From: Thermogemmatispora tikiterensis
GTDB taxonomy: Bacteria; Chloroflexota; Ktedonobacteria; Ktedonobacterales; Ktedonobacteraceae
DNA length: 64,000 nucleotides
NCBI RefSeq assembly: GCF_003268475.1
Contig: NZ_MCIF01000002.1
Span: forward strand, 3,580,671 to 3,644,670
Reading direction: 5' to 3'
The position numbers and the translations under genes were made by a program. Position 1 is the first letter of the stretch; every line of letters starts with the position of its first letter. The notes below the pieces were generated by a model. It worked only from the letters and a program-made list of their open reading frames with translations, was not told the DNA's origin and did not search any database. This document shows positions 26,179 through 35,018 of this stretch, piece by piece.

Positions 26179-27696
26179 TCAGGCATCGTCAGCGCGTTCT
26201 GTGCAGGGGCCTGGGGTTGGTTCCTCCTCCTCTCTCTCTAGTTCTAACGCGCGGGAAGAACGATTTGTTACATCATGGGAGGGGGCAGAGGCGCGGCGTG
26301 AGGTCGGGGGCGGAGCGAAGGTCTCGGTCTCACTTTCGATATCCGTATGGGCCTGTGGGCCGGTTGTTGCCGTGATCGAGGCGGCGTGAGGCAGATGCAG
26401 CGGTGCCGGGGCGGTCTGCCGGGGGCGCATGCGGGAAGCGCGCACATTAGGCACCACCAGAGCCGGTTGCAGCGCGTAGTCAAAGATCACCTTAATTGCA
26501 CGCGTCTGGGCTCGCCGCATGGCTGTGCTCAGAGCGTGGCGATAGTCAGTCAGGGCGAAGCGGTGAGTAATCAACTGCTCGGGGGCCAGCAATCCCTGAG
26601 CGATCAACTCACAGGCGACAGCAAAAGTTGAGTGGCGGCCTGGCTGTTCTGGCGGCCAATACTCCTGGCCGTGCGTCAGCGAGCCGAGCAGATTCACCTC
26701 GCGCGACCACACGGGGGTCAAGTCCAGGTGCAAGCGGTGAAGGCTGCGACCAACCAGGACCACGGTGCCGCCGGCGCGTGTCCAGCGCAGTGCATCTTGA
26801 ATGGTCTGACTCTGACCCACAGTATCATAGATCACATCGTAGCCGCCCATCACGATCGGCTGGCCGAGAGGCCCACTAACCAGCTCGGCGCCCGTGACGC
26901 GCGCCACCTCGCGATAGCGGTCCTGGGGGTAGATAATATGGGTCGCACCCAGGCGGGTGGCTCGCTCCACCTGGAAAGCGTGGCGAGCCATCACTCCCAC
27001 TACTGCCTGTGGTACCAAAGCCCGCACCACCTGGAGCGTCAACAAACCAATCGTGCCTGCCCCAATAATGAGCACCCGCTCGTCTGGTTGCGGAGGGCAG
27101 CGCAGTACCGCATGCAGGGCCACCGCTGTTGGCTCCAACATCACCGCCTGTTCGTCGCTTAGCAATGGCTCCCCCGGTTTCTCAGGCGACTCAGGTAGCT
27201 GGAAAAGCTGCCGCTCATGAACTAGCATCTCCTCACACCAACCCGAGCCGATCTGGGCGGGTCCGGGCTGATAGGCCCGCTCGCAGAGGTTATAGTCACC
27301 GGCAGCGCAGGCCCGGCAAGGCGGCTGGACACCCAACGTCAGGCAGTGAGGGGCGTACTGCAGCACTACCGTGTCGCCCACCTGCAAGGTCTGAACCGCA
27401 TCGCCCACCTCGATCACCTCGCCCACCACCTCATGGCCCGGGTACAACTGCTGGCCGGCCAGAGCTGCCGCCACCCGCGGATCAACATCAGCAGCAACCA
27501 AAGCCAGATCACTGCCGCAGATCCCTGCCAGTCGGTTGCGCACGCGCACCCAGTCGGGGGCTGGCAAAGGGCGCCGGGGCAGGTTTTGGACCTGCAGCGG
27601 AGCAAACGATGAAAAATACGCTCCCCGCCAGAAGTGCCCTAGCAGCGAAGTCACAATCGCCCGTTTGGGGTCAAGATCCAGGGTTGACATCCACAT
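26179..27696 (-). CDS. Zinc-type medium-chain alcohol dehydrogenase with C-terminal tail
   Basis: 505 residues; the MDR core occupies ~35-415. The catalytic zinc ligands are GICGSD and GHEVVGEV, and the NAD-binding loop is GAGTIGLLT. The structural-zinc lobe reads PPCRACAAGDYNLC: three of the usual four Cys are in register and the first is Gln, with an extra Cys in PHC eleven residues earlier that might replace it. The last ~85 residues are polar, low complexity and outside the family fold. GGAGGG precedes the ATG at 27696. It resembles threonine/sorbitol-dehydrogenase-like oxidoreductases; substrate unknown. Confidence 0.82.
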   Translation of the reverse strand: MWMSTLDLDPKRAIVTSLLGHFWRGAYFSSFAPLQVQNLPRRPLPAPDWVRVRNRLAGICGSDLALVAADVDPRVAAALAGQQLYPGHEVVGEVIEVGDAVQTLQVGDTVVLQYAPHCLTLGVQPPCRACAAGDYNLCERAYQPGPAQIGSGWCEEMLVHERQLFQLPESPEKPGEPLLSDEQAVMLEPTAVALHAVLRCPPQPDERVLIIGAGTIGLLTLQVVRALVPQAVVGVMARHAFQVERATRLGATHIIYPQDRYREVARVTGAELVSGPLGQPIVMGGYDVIYDTVGQSQTIQDALRWTRAGGTVVLVGRSLHRLHLDLTPVWSREVNLLGSLTHGQEYWPPEQPGRHSTFAVACELIAQGLLAPEQLITHRFALTDYRHALSTAMRRAQTRAIKVIFDYALQPALVVPNVRASRMRPRQTAPAPLHLPHAASITATTGPQAHTDIESETETFAPPPTSRRASAPSHDVTNRSSRALELEREEEEPTPGPCTERADDA

Positions 27697-27849
27697 AGCG
27701 GTAGCCCTCCACCGCGCATGCTCAGCTCACATGGCTGCTCCTACAGACAGGAGAGAGCGCCTCTTCTTGCTCACCGGTTGCCTGGCTGCTTCTGTGCACT
27801 CCAATGGGTGGCAGTTGCCGTCATAAGCAGCGTTGCAGCGATCGAAGGC

Positions 27850-27878
27850 AGTGTACCATGTGCACAATGCGCGGTCAA
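27850..27878 (-). promoter_or_regulatory. Promoter of the alcohol dehydrogenase gene
   Basis: Minus strand TTGACC (27873-27878), 17-bp spacer, TACACT (27850-27855). The palindrome TGTGCACA (27859-27866) sits inside the spacer and could be an operator. The leader is ~150 nt. The remainder of the 27697-28084 gap shows no gene. Confidence 0.6.
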
Positions 27879-28084
27879 TGCTCATAAGACCGTCCGCCTG
27901 ACCAGAGTCAACCGGCTCATGGATGAGGCAATGTGTGAGGTCCAGAGCGGCCTGTAAAGGAGCTACTGCTGCCGATCAAAGAGGCGTCGGAGACCAACAA
28001 GAGGACGGGGATCGGGTGGAGAGCAGGGCAGATCCGGGAGGAGCCCGAGCCGGAATGCGGCCGGGGCTGAGAGTGGCGGTGGTG

Positions 28085-29434
28085 CTAGGACTCCGTTCCA
28101 GACGCCGGAGGCAGAGGTCGCGTCGGCGAACCGGAGAGGCAGGGCAAAGTCAGAGAGAATACCGACCCTTTATCCGGCTCGCTATGCACGCTCACCTCTC
28201 CCTGATGAGCGCGAGCAATTGCCCGGGCAATCGCCAGGCCCAGGCCAGCCCCGGGGATCGCGCTGCCATCTGCGCGGCTTGGCGGAATATGGCGACCGCG
28301 ATAAAAACGTTCAAAAATATAAGGCAGATCCTCGGGAGCGATACCTGGCCCATTGTCAATCACCTGGATCTCACCGAGATCGGCGTGGCGATCAAGGCGG
28401 ACAATCACCTGGCCCTCGGGAAAGGGCCGTCCGTACTTCACGGCGTTGTCCAGCAGGGCGGCCAGCGCCTGCTTCAGGCGGTCCATATCGCCGTGAACAA
28501 CCAGCCGCTCCTGGGTGGCCAGCTCCAATTGAATACGTGGACCCTGCTCGCCAGAGAAGAGGCGGGCCTGCTCAACGCTCTCCACCGCCAGCTCCACCAG
28601 ATCCACCGTGCGCACCTGGAGTGGACGCCCCTCCTCCAAGCGAACCAGCGTCAACATATCGTTGATCAGGCGTGTCATGCGCTCGGACTCGTTCTTAATC
28701 AGACGCAGAACACGCTGAAGTAGCTCGGGGTTCTCTACCGGTCCGCGTAGCAGCACCTCCGAGAGGCCGCGGATCGATGTGAGAGGAGTACGCAGCTCAT
28801 GAGAGGCGCTGCTGAGGAGACGCTGGACGCGGGCCTCGCTCTCGTGCTGATGGGTCGTAGCCAGCTCCACCTGTCCCGCGAGCGCGTTGAGGCTCTGGCC
28901 CAGGCGAGTCAGCTCGTCGGGGGCTGGGGGAGAAGCTGAAGGGGGCAGCAGTGCGCGCTGGCTGAAGTCCCCCCTGGCCAGTGCCTGAGCGACCTGAGCC
29001 AGCTCCTGCAAGGGACGCAGCTGCAGTGCCGTTGTCAGTACGCTCAAGCTTCCAAGCAACAGTACCAGTAGCCCATAAGCGCCCACGAAGGCGAGCGGCG
29101 TATTCAGAGACCTCACGTGAGTCAGCAGGAAGATTAGCAGAGCCATCAGCGCCAGGCCCAGGGCCAGAATCGCGAGCTGCAAGAGAGCCAGGCGCAGACT
29201 CAGACGGTCTAGCGGCAGACGCACAGAAGCAGCCACCAGCGGACCGGCGGTCAGGGGACGCCGCCGAAGAGCAGCCAGTGCCGTGGCCTCAGCCTGACCA
29301 GTCGTGTGGCCGCTGCCCTGCCCTTCCCGACCCATGGTTCCATCCGCTAATGACTCATTCATCTTCTCGTCATCTGTGGACCCATCGGGAGCTCCTTCCG
29401 TGCGTATCCTCACCGTTCCTCGCTCGGCTGGCAT
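28085..29434 (-). CDS. Sensor histidine kinase (HAMP-HisKA-HATPase)
   Basis: 449 residues. Two hydrophobic segments (~80-106 and ~114-136) are separated by a very short external loop. A HAMP-like linker (LRPLQELAQVAQALARGDF), the phospho-acceptor SHELRTPL near residue 211 and a complete ATP-binding domain (LLDNAVKYG, VIDNGPGIA, IFERFYRG, GAGLGLAIA) follow. With almost no extracellular domain it probably senses the membrane or an intramembrane partner. It starts 5 bp after the response regulator stop, so the two form an operon. The ~70-residue N-terminal cytoplasmic extension is polar and unassigned. Confidence 0.9.
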   Translation of the reverse strand: MPAERGTVRIRTEGAPDGSTDDEKMNESLADGTMGREGQGSGHTTGQAEATALAALRRRPLTAGPLVAASVRLPLDRLSLRLALLQLAILALGLALMALLIFLLTHVRSLNTPLAFVGAYGLLVLLLGSLSVLTTALQLRPLQELAQVAQALARGDFSQRALLPPSASPPAPDELTRLGQSLNALAGQVELATTHQHESEARVQRLLSSASHELRTPLTSIRGLSEVLLRGPVENPELLQRVLRLIKNESERMTRLINDMLTLVRLEEGRPLQVRTVDLVELAVESVEQARLFSGEQGPRIQLELATQERLVVHGDMDRLKQALAALLDNAVKYGRPFPEGQVIVRLDRHADLGEIQVIDNGPGIAPEDLPYIFERFYRGRHIPPSRADGSAIPGAGLGLAIARAIARAHQGEVSVHSEPDKGSVFSLTLPCLSGSPTRPLPPASGTES

Positions 29435-29439
29435 AACAG

Positions 29440-30207
29440 CTATCCCTGGCCTTTCAGAATATAGCCGACTCCGCGCACCGTCTGGATCAGGCGGGGAGAA
29501 CTGGGAGTATCTTCAATCTTCTCGCGCAGGTAGCGCACATACACCTCGATAATATTCGTCTCCCCAAGAAAATCGTATCCCCAGACGCGGTTGAGGATCG
29601 TCTGACGATCCAGCACCTGGCGCGGATGGGTCATAAACAGGTGTAACAGATTATACTCTGTGGCGGTCAGCTCGATAGGACGGTTGCCGCGACGGACCTC
29701 GCGCGTGGCCGTATTCATCCAGAGGTCCTCGAACTGCAGAATGTGCGCAGAGTCAGGAGAGCCAGCCCGCTCGCCGTGTCCGCTGCGACGCAAGCGGCGC
29801 AAGATAGCGCGTATACGTGCGACCAGCTCCTCGAAGCTGAAGGGCTTTGTCAGGTAGTCATCGGCGCCGCTATCGAGACCGAGCACTCGATCGCGCACAT
29901 CATCTCTGGCCGTCAGCATCAAGATTGGCACATCGCTTGTCACCGGATTCTCGCGCAAGCGACGGCAGACCTCCAGACCATCCATATCCGGCAGCATCAG
30001 GTCCAGAATCACAATGTCGGGATCACAGCGCTGTGCCGCCGTCACTCCCTGCTCGCCGTCGGGGGCCGACACCACCTCGAAGCCCTCGTAGTGGAGACCT
30101 AGCTTGATAAACTCGATAATCGACTGCTCATCGTCGATCACCAGCGCCTTAAGGGGCCGTTTCTCCTGATCGGTGCCTTCGTGAACCGCTTGCGGCATGG
30201 CTTGCAT
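29440..30207 (-). CDS. OmpR/PhoB-family response regulator
   Basis: 255 residues from ATG 30207; the in-frame ATG at 30198, nine bases after GAAGG, is better placed for a ribosome. The receiver domain has the acidic pair VIDDE, phospho-acceptor Asp69 (ILDLMLPD) and Lys121 (LTKPF). The C-terminal winged helix (NLLHLFMTHPRQVLDR, RVWGYDF, RYLREKIE, VRGVGYIL) binds DNA. It is the first gene of the two-component operon with its kinase downstream, under a good promoter. Target genes are unknown. Confidence 0.92.
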   Translation of the reverse strand: MQAMPQAVHEGTDQEKRPLKALVIDDEQSIIEFIKLGLHYEGFEVVSAPDGEQGVTAAQRCDPDIVILDLMLPDMDGLEVCRRLRENPVTSDVPILMLTARDDVRDRVLGLDSGADDYLTKPFSFEELVARIRAILRRLRRSGHGERAGSPDSAHILQFEDLWMNTATREVRRGNRPIELTATEYNLLHLFMTHPRQVLDRQTILNRVWGYDFLGETNIIEVYVRYLREKIEDTPSSPRLIQTVRGVGYILKGQG

Positions 30208-30231
30208 CCTTCGGTGTGGGATTCAATTTTC

Positions 30232-30260
30232 ATTATAGTTACCACGCAGCAGCAGTGCAA
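30232..30260 (-). promoter_or_regulatory. Promoter of the response regulator-kinase operon
   Basis: Minus strand TTGCAC (30255-30260), 17-bp spacer, perfect TATAAT (30232-30237). The predicted start lies 20-30 nt before the regulator ATG. Confidence 0.7.
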
Positions 30261-30764
30261 GGCGTGAGCCGGCAAGGGTCGCTCAGCAGGATAGGCAGAG
30301 CGCACTTTATCCTGATAGGCTGCCTCCCTGCTAACTGTTGTCTTAGCGGACCTCGGCCTGGGTGGCCAGAGCGGTAACTGGCTGTGTCGTATGGATGACC
30401 GGAAGTCCTGGTCTTGACCTCCAGGGCCGCAGCCGTCTCGCCTCCCAGCGCCCCGGCCAGCCATTCGTCGGCGAAAGAGCTTCTGGTGTGCTCAGGGCTG
30501 GCTGGCTCAATCAAACTCAGCAGCTTTGGTGGCTACCGTAGTTTTTCCACCTATCCCTCCCACGAGAAAGGCGATAGAAGAGTTTCAGTAAAAGAACGGA
30601 AGTGTCTTGCGTTTTGGCAAAGTGTTTCTCATTGTCTTATCCTGGTTAGTGGTAGCGGTCTTAAAAAACTCTTAAGAGCGCTGCACATTGATTGACAAGT
30701 GAGAGGGGACTCATTACAATGGTATTGATAGAGACGGCTCACGTAATCAGCAGGAGGCAGATTC
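30261..30764. other. Divergent intergenic region before the toxin-antitoxin pair
   Basis: I see no gene here. A perfect 10-bp palindrome CTCTTAAGAG (30669-30678) lies 13 bp before the antitoxin -35 box and could be a binding site for autoregulation. Confidence 0.35.
30692..30720 (+). promoter_or_regulatory. Promoter of the toxin-antitoxin operon
   Basis: Perfect TTGACA (30692-30697), 17-bp spacer and TACAAT (30715-30720). It is the closest match to the sigma-70 consensus in the window. The antitoxin ATG is 44 bp downstream with AGGAGG before it. Confidence 0.75.
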
Positions 30765-31091
30765 ATGGCAGTTGTGCATCCCGACTTCTATCGTCATGAG
30801 CACCTCGTTCGTAAGTCAATTCAAATTCCGTTGACACAGCACCAGGAGCTGAAGGCGCTGGCGATGGAACTGGACTCCTCCCTCGGGGATGTTGTGGAGA
30901 CAATTATGGAACTCATGCGCCGGGATAACTACCAGCAACTGCGTCAGGCGATCCTCCAGAAACGCGAACAGGCTCTTTCCTCCTTGACTCACTCCCTCGA
31001 TGAGGCGTATGCTTATCTAGGATCTCTCCCTGAAACTCTCGAAGATGCCCGATTTTATTTTGAGGCCGGGCGTGAAGGTATCGTTGCATGA
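30765..31091 (+). CDS. Putative antitoxin of the MazF-type module
   Basis: 108 residues, partly helical, charged, with the early segment KSIQIPLTQHQELKALAMELD resembling the strand-helix part of a ribbon-helix-helix DNA-binding domain, followed by a long helical C-terminal part. I do not recognise a named family. Its identity as an antitoxin rests on position: it precedes and overlaps a MazF toxin by 4 bp (ATGA), the standard antitoxin-toxin order, and a consensus promoter with a nearby palindrome drives the pair. The C-terminal half would be expected to wrap the toxin active site. Confidence 0.65.
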   Translation: MAVVHPDFYRHEHLVRKSIQIPLTQHQELKALAMELDSSLGDVVETIMELMRRDNYQQLRQAILQKREQALSSLTHSLDEAYAYLGSLPETLEDARFYFEAGREGIVA

Positions 31092-31513
31092 GTAATGAGG
31101 CCAGGCAAACATCGCCCAGCCCCAGCCATAGCGAGGATTCTGCCAATCGAATACGCGAAATGCCTAGTCCCAGGCGCGGCGAGATCTGGGATGTTAACTG
31201 GTCTCCCGGGCGCGGCGCGGAGCAGCAGGGTATCCGCCCTGCCTTGATCATCCAGAATGATCGAGGTAACGCTTCCTCCACTTATCCCTTGACGATTGTT
31301 GCCTCGATGAGCCGTACAGAGCGTGAACTGCCCCTGCACGTGCGCATCGCGCCAACGCCGGAAAACGGATTGACCGACTTCACTGATGTAAAGTGTGAGC
31401 AGATCATGACCATCGAGAAGTCGCGCCTGATCCGTAAACGCGGGAGCATTACCAAGGAGGAACTCGCGCGCGTCGATATGGCGCTCAAAATCAGCCTTGA
31501 TCTGCTCTCCTGA
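31088..31513 (+). CDS. MazF/PemK-family toxin endoribonuclease
   Basis: 141 residues. A ~28-residue polar N-terminal extension precedes the MazF core. The core has PRRGEIWDVNW, the conserved IRPALIIQND with its Arg-Pro, a basic beta strand (RELPLHVRI), and GLTDFTDVKCEQIMTIEKSR, which contains the usual Thr-Asp and Gln of the RNA-cleaving site. MazF toxins cut mRNA at short motifs. The ATG overlaps the antitoxin stop, implying translational coupling. The N-terminal extension is unusual; a GTG or ATG closer to the core (ATG 31160) could be the real start. Confidence 0.85.
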   Translation: MSNEARQTSPSPSHSEDSANRIREMPSPRRGEIWDVNWSPGRGAEQQGIRPALIIQNDRGNASSTYPLTIVASMSRTERELPLHVRIAPTPENGLTDFTDVKCEQIMTIEKSRLIRKRGSITKEELARVDMALKISLDLLS

Positions 31514-31956
31514 TCACCGGGAAGGAGGGTAGCTCTGGCAGAAGAGAGGAGGCCCAGCGGGAGCAGCCCGGCGTGGGTCGATCTGCTCTTTCCCTCCTGT
31601 GGGCACTGGTGGCGTCCCTGCTGGAGATTACTCGTCTGTGTTATGCCTGGCCGCTTGCCTGAAAGGCGCATCGCCCATCGCCATCTGATAACCGCCTGCG
31701 GCCCAGATTCAGGTCGCTCTCTGCGGCCAGGCGGTCGGTGAATTGGCGCAGGGAGCAGCGACTGCTGCGGCTCTCAAGCAACCTTCAAGCAAGATTGAGA
31801 TAGCGTAGCGATGGAGACCGTGCCTTTTCCTCTCGTCGATCCGCTCCTCTTCCCACTGGCTGACCTCCTTTGCTTGAATTGGCTGGTGTGAGCCAACCGC
31901 CAATGTGCTACAATGGAGACCAGATGTTCAGACAAGACCGCAGGAGATGATCAGCT
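31514..31956. other. Intergenic region, toxin gene to pdxS
   Basis: No gene is seen in this 443-bp stretch. The pdxS promoter region lies at its end. Confidence 0.4.
31879..31914 (+). promoter_or_regulatory. pdxS promoter region with palindrome
   Basis: TACAAT at 31909-31914 is a likely -10, 43 bp before the ATG. There is no good -35. The -35 zone is occupied by an inverted repeat TTGGCT-6-AGCCAA (31879-31896), which might bind an activator or repressor. Confidence 0.4.
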
Positions 31957-32847
31957 ATGGAGCAGAGAACGGTCGGAACGGTTGATGTGAAGCGCAGCTT
32001 CCCTGAGATGCTCAAAGGCGGCGTCATTTGTGATGTTGTCAATCCCGAGCAGGCCAAGATCGCGGAGGAGGCCGGGGCCGTCGCGGTCATGGCCCTGGAG
32101 CGGGTTCCTGCCGATATTCGTGCTCAAGGCGGCGTTGCCCGCATGACCGACCCCGAATTGATCATTCGTATCAAAGAAGCTGTGACCATTCCCGTCATGG
32201 CCAAGTGCCGCATTGGCCACTTCGTCGAGGCGGAGATCCTCCAGGCCATTGGCGTTGACTGCATTGATGAATCGGAAGTGCTCACGCCTGCCGACGAGCA
32301 GTTCCATGTCAATAAGCATTTGTTCTCGGTGCCCTTCGTCTGCGGCGCGCGTGACCTGGGCGAGGCCCTGCGTCGGATCGGAGAGGGAGCAGCCATGATC
32401 CGCACCAAGGGTGAGGCCGGCACCGGTAATGTAGTGGAGGCGGTGCGTCATATGCGCGCCATCCAGGATGGCATCCGCCGCCTGCAGATGCTTCCCGAGG
32501 AAGAGCTGATGACCGAGGCCAAGCGCCTGGGCGCCCCCTATGAGCTGGTCTGTCAGGTCGCTCGCACCGGCAAACTGCCCGTAGTGAACTTCTCGGCGGG
32601 CGGCATTGCTACCCCGGCAGACGCTGCGCTCATGATGCGTCTGGGCGCAGAAGGCATTTTTGTCGGCTCTGGTATCTTCAAATCCGGCAATCCACTCAAG
32701 CGAGCCCGCGCCATTGTGCGCGCAACCACCCATTTCGATAACCCCCAGATCCTGGCTGAGGTCTCGCGCGACCTGGGCGAGCCAATGGTGGGTATCAATC
32801 TCGATACCTTGCCTGAGCAGGAGCTGATGGCCCGCCGCGGCTGGTAG
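31957..32847 (+). CDS. pdxS: Pyridoxal 5'-phosphate synthase subunit PdxS
   Basis: 296 residues, full length. It is the TIM-barrel lyase that makes PLP from ribose 5-phosphate, glyceraldehyde 3-phosphate and ammonia. Hallmarks: [20 protein letters not shown] near the start, [20 protein letters not shown] with the catalytic Lys, TKGEAGTGN with the second Lys, and [16 protein letters not shown]. It works in a 12:12 complex with PdxT, encoded downstream. A terminator and a separate leader lie between the two genes. Confidence 0.97.
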   Translation: MEQRTVGTVDVKRSFPEMLKGGVICDVVNPEQAKIAEEAGAVAVMALERVPADIRAQGGVARMTDPELIIRIKEAVTIPVMAKCRIGHFVEAEILQAIGVDCIDESEVLTPADEQFHVNKHLFSVPFVCGARDLGEALRRIGEGAAMIRTKGEAGTGNVVEAVRHMRAIQDGIRRLQMLPEEELMTEAKRLGAPYELVCQVARTGKLPVVNFSAGGIATPADAALMMRLGAEGIFVGSGIFKSGNPLKRARAIVRATTHFDNPQILAEVSRDLGEPMVGINLDTLPEQELMARRGW

Positions 32848-32888
32848 CTGTTGAAGAGAGAGCTACCTGGGCCTGGATTGTCTCGCCC

Positions 32889-32949
32889 GCTCCGCCGGCT
32901 CTTCGCCTCACCTGCAGCAGACCGAGGCGGGTCGGCGGAGCCTCTTTTT
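32889..32949 (+). terminator. Terminator between pdxS and pdxT
   Basis: Stem GCTCCGCCG (32889-32897) with CGGCGGAGC (32933-32941), extended inside by CGCCTC/GAGGCG after a bulge, then TCTTTTT. Read-through or a separate promoter would be needed for pdxT. Confidence 0.75.
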
Positions 32950-33030
32950 GCGGCGGGATGAAAAGCGACGGTCGTAGGTGTTCTCTCTCATCAGAGAGTG
33001 TCTGCAGCACAACGAAGGAAGGAGGGGGCG

Positions 33031-33078
33031 GTGCAACGGAAGATTGTGGTGACCGGGCACCGCACACGTAGACGATGA
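33031..33078 (+). CDS. Short leader ORF translationally coupled to pdxT
   Basis: A GTG codon with a strong ribosome site (GGAAGGAGGGGG) opens a 15-codon frame, ending in TGA that overlaps the pdxT ATG (ATGA). The product would be basic: after the start, QRKIVVTGHRTRR. No ribosome site is evident directly before the pdxT ATG, so ribosomes finishing this ORF probably reinitiate on pdxT. It may be a leader peptide or only a device for coupling. Confidence 0.5.
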   Translation: MQRKIVVTGHRTRRR

Positions 33079-33686
33079 TCCACAATGGACAGGAACGACC
33101 GCTGATCGGTGTGCTGGCTCTCCAGGGAGATTTTGAAGCGCATCTGAAGGCGCTTTCAAAGCTGGGCGTGGCAACACGCGCCGTAAAACTCCCTGAGCAT
33201 CTGACCGATTTAGATGGTATAATAATACCCGGTGGGGAGAGCACCACTATCGGCAAGCTGATGATTGATTATGGCCTCGATAGGCCGCTGAAAGCCTTGA
33301 TTGAGCAGGGCCTCCCCGTCTGGGGAACCTGTGCCGGCTTGATTCTGCTGGCCAAAAAGACGGACAATGCTCTGGAAGGCCAGCCCTTGCTGGCTGTGAT
33401 GAACATCACTGTCCGTCGTAATGCGTTCGGTAGTCAGCGGGAAAGTTTTGAAACTGATCTGTCGATACCCGTGCTGGGTGAAGCACCGTTTCATGCCTTT
33501 TTCATTCGCGGGCCAGCCGTTTCGGAAGTCGGCCCGGGTGTAGAGGTGCTGGCAACGCTCGATGATGGAACCATCGTCGCTGTCCGCGAAGGCAACCGGC
33601 TGGGTACCGCTTTTCACCCGGAGGTTTCCAGAGATCCGCGATTCCATCATTACTTTCTCCGCCTAGTACAGAGCGTTCGGAAGTAG
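33075..33686 (+). CDS. pdxT: Pyridoxal 5'-phosphate synthase glutaminase subunit PdxT
   Basis: 203 residues, class I glutamine amidotransferase. It releases ammonia from glutamine and channels it to PdxS. Seen: ALQGDFEAH, IPGGESTT (oxyanion region), the nucleophile Cys86 in WGTCAG, RNAFGSQRESFE, and the catalytic His and Glu in AFHPE. Length is normal. The ATG overlaps the stop of a 15-codon leader ORF and lacks its own clear ribosome site. Confidence 0.95.
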   Translation: MIHNGQERPLIGVLALQGDFEAHLKALSKLGVATRAVKLPEHLTDLDGIIIPGGESTTIGKLMIDYGLDRPLKALIEQGLPVWGTCAGLILLAKKTDNALEGQPLLAVMNITVRRNAFGSQRESFETDLSIPVLGEAPFHAFFIRGPAVSEVGPGVEVLATLDDGTIVAVREGNRLGTAFHPEVSRDPRFHHYFLRLVQSVRK

Positions 33687-33873
33687 AGGCGTGGCGACGC
33701 GACCAGGCGGTAGGCCCCGCTACCCGTTCCTTGCCAGACGACAGAGAACCAGAGACGCAGGGTCGCTCGACGGCGAGAGAACAGGGACCGAGCAGACGGG
33801 TGCGGGGCTTGGCACGCGCCACTGAGCGTGGACGAAGTATAGAGATCTGCCTCTGCTTGGCGCAGGAGCACTG

Positions 33874-35007
33874 ATGATACGACCGGTACCCTATGTTGAC
33901 CTACCGGGAATCATCTACGCATTAGATCGGCGCGCCCGCATGCGACAGCGCGCACTGGCGAACTTCGTGTGCTGGCTGGAACCGGTAGAGCACCGTGCTT
34001 CATGGCCTCCTCTCCTGCGCAATATCTTTCCTCTCGATCCGGTAGCACGTACCTGGCTGTGTGAAGATCGCTGGCGCATCTTAGGATTCGCCCAGGTACG
34101 CGAGCGCCCATCGGGAACGATGTGGGAGCTGACCTATCTGGCCTCAATGCTCCAAAGCGCCTTCTCCGGCGAGGACATCCTCACTGCCCTGCTTGACTAC
34201 GTCCTGGAGATGGCTGCCTCCCACGGCGTCCTCCGCGTCTTCGCCAGGGTCGAGGAGGCGCTGCCGGAACTGGAGCTGTTCGCTCGCAGCGGCTTCCAGC
34301 GCTATACGCGCGAATTCACCTATGTCTGGGGGTGGGAGGAAGAAAACGAGGCTGCTGTGCCCGGCGAAGAAGAGGTGAACGCCTCACCCAAAACCAGGCA
34401 GCCCTCCCCCGGGCTAATCCTCAGCCCCACTCCAGCCGAGCGCCTGCAGGAGCTGGCCTCGTTGCAGCGCTGGAGCCGTCATCATGTCTGGGGTCTGCAC
34501 CAGCTCTATCGTGCCGCTACGCCCCAACGGGTGCAGATGGCCGAGTTGCTGGAGAATAGTGAAGAGTATGCCCGCCTGCTCGTCGGCTCGCAGCGTTCAG
34601 GACTCCTGCCGCTTGGACGCAGGTGCGAGACCTACGTCTGTGACGTGGGGGTACGTCTGGGCGCCTGGCTTCAGCTGCGCCGGGGGCGTGGCACAAGGCC
34701 GCATCAGCTCTCGCTGATTGTTCACCCAGAGTATGCCGATCTGGCTGAGCCGCTCGTTCGCTTCGCCTGCCAGCGTCTGCTGGAGAGCGACAGGCGCCCC
34801 ATCTATTGTCAGGTGCGCGAGTATGAGGGCGCCGTTATCAATGCCCTGCGCGCCAGCGGCTTTGCGCCAAAAACCACCAGAGTCTTGCTTGTGCGCCACA
34901 TGGCCTATCTGGCTGTGAGACAGCGCGTCGTTCCTGCATTAGAACAACGAGTAATCTATGGCGTGAAGGGTCTGGGTACGGCCAACTCACGCCAGACTAT
35001 GAGGTGA
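33874..35007 (+). CDS. Predicted GNAT-like protein, possibly two tandem acetyltransferase folds
   Basis: 377 residues. I do not recognise a named family. The N-terminal part (~60-160) has the look of a GNAT domain: RILGFAQVR (beta strand before motif A), a helix [20 protein letters not shown] and [17 protein letters not shown]. The C-terminal half (~195-350) repeats the pattern with [20 protein letters not shown] and [17 protein letters not shown], suggesting a duplicated fold. The central linker is acidic. Its end overlaps the start region of the R3H ATPase gene, implying coupling. Substrate unknown. Confidence 0.65.
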   Translation: MIRPVPYVDLPGIIYALDRRARMRQRALANFVCWLEPVEHRASWPPLLRNIFPLDPVARTWLCEDRWRILGFAQVRERPSGTMWELTYLASMLQSAFSGEDILTALLDYVLEMAASHGVLRVFARVEEALPELELFARSGFQRYTREFTYVWGWEEENEAAVPGEEEVNASPKTRQPSPGLILSPTPAERLQELASLQRWSRHHVWGLHQLYRAATPQRVQMAELLENSEEYARLLVGSQRSGLLPLGRRCETYVCDVGVRLGAWLQLRRGRGTRPHQLSLIVHPEYADLAEPLVRFACQRLLESDRRPIYCQVREYEGAVINALRASGFAPKTTRVLLVRHMAYLAVRQRVVPALEQRVIYGVKGLGTANSRQTMR

Positions 35008-35018
35008 TTAAACTGTCT

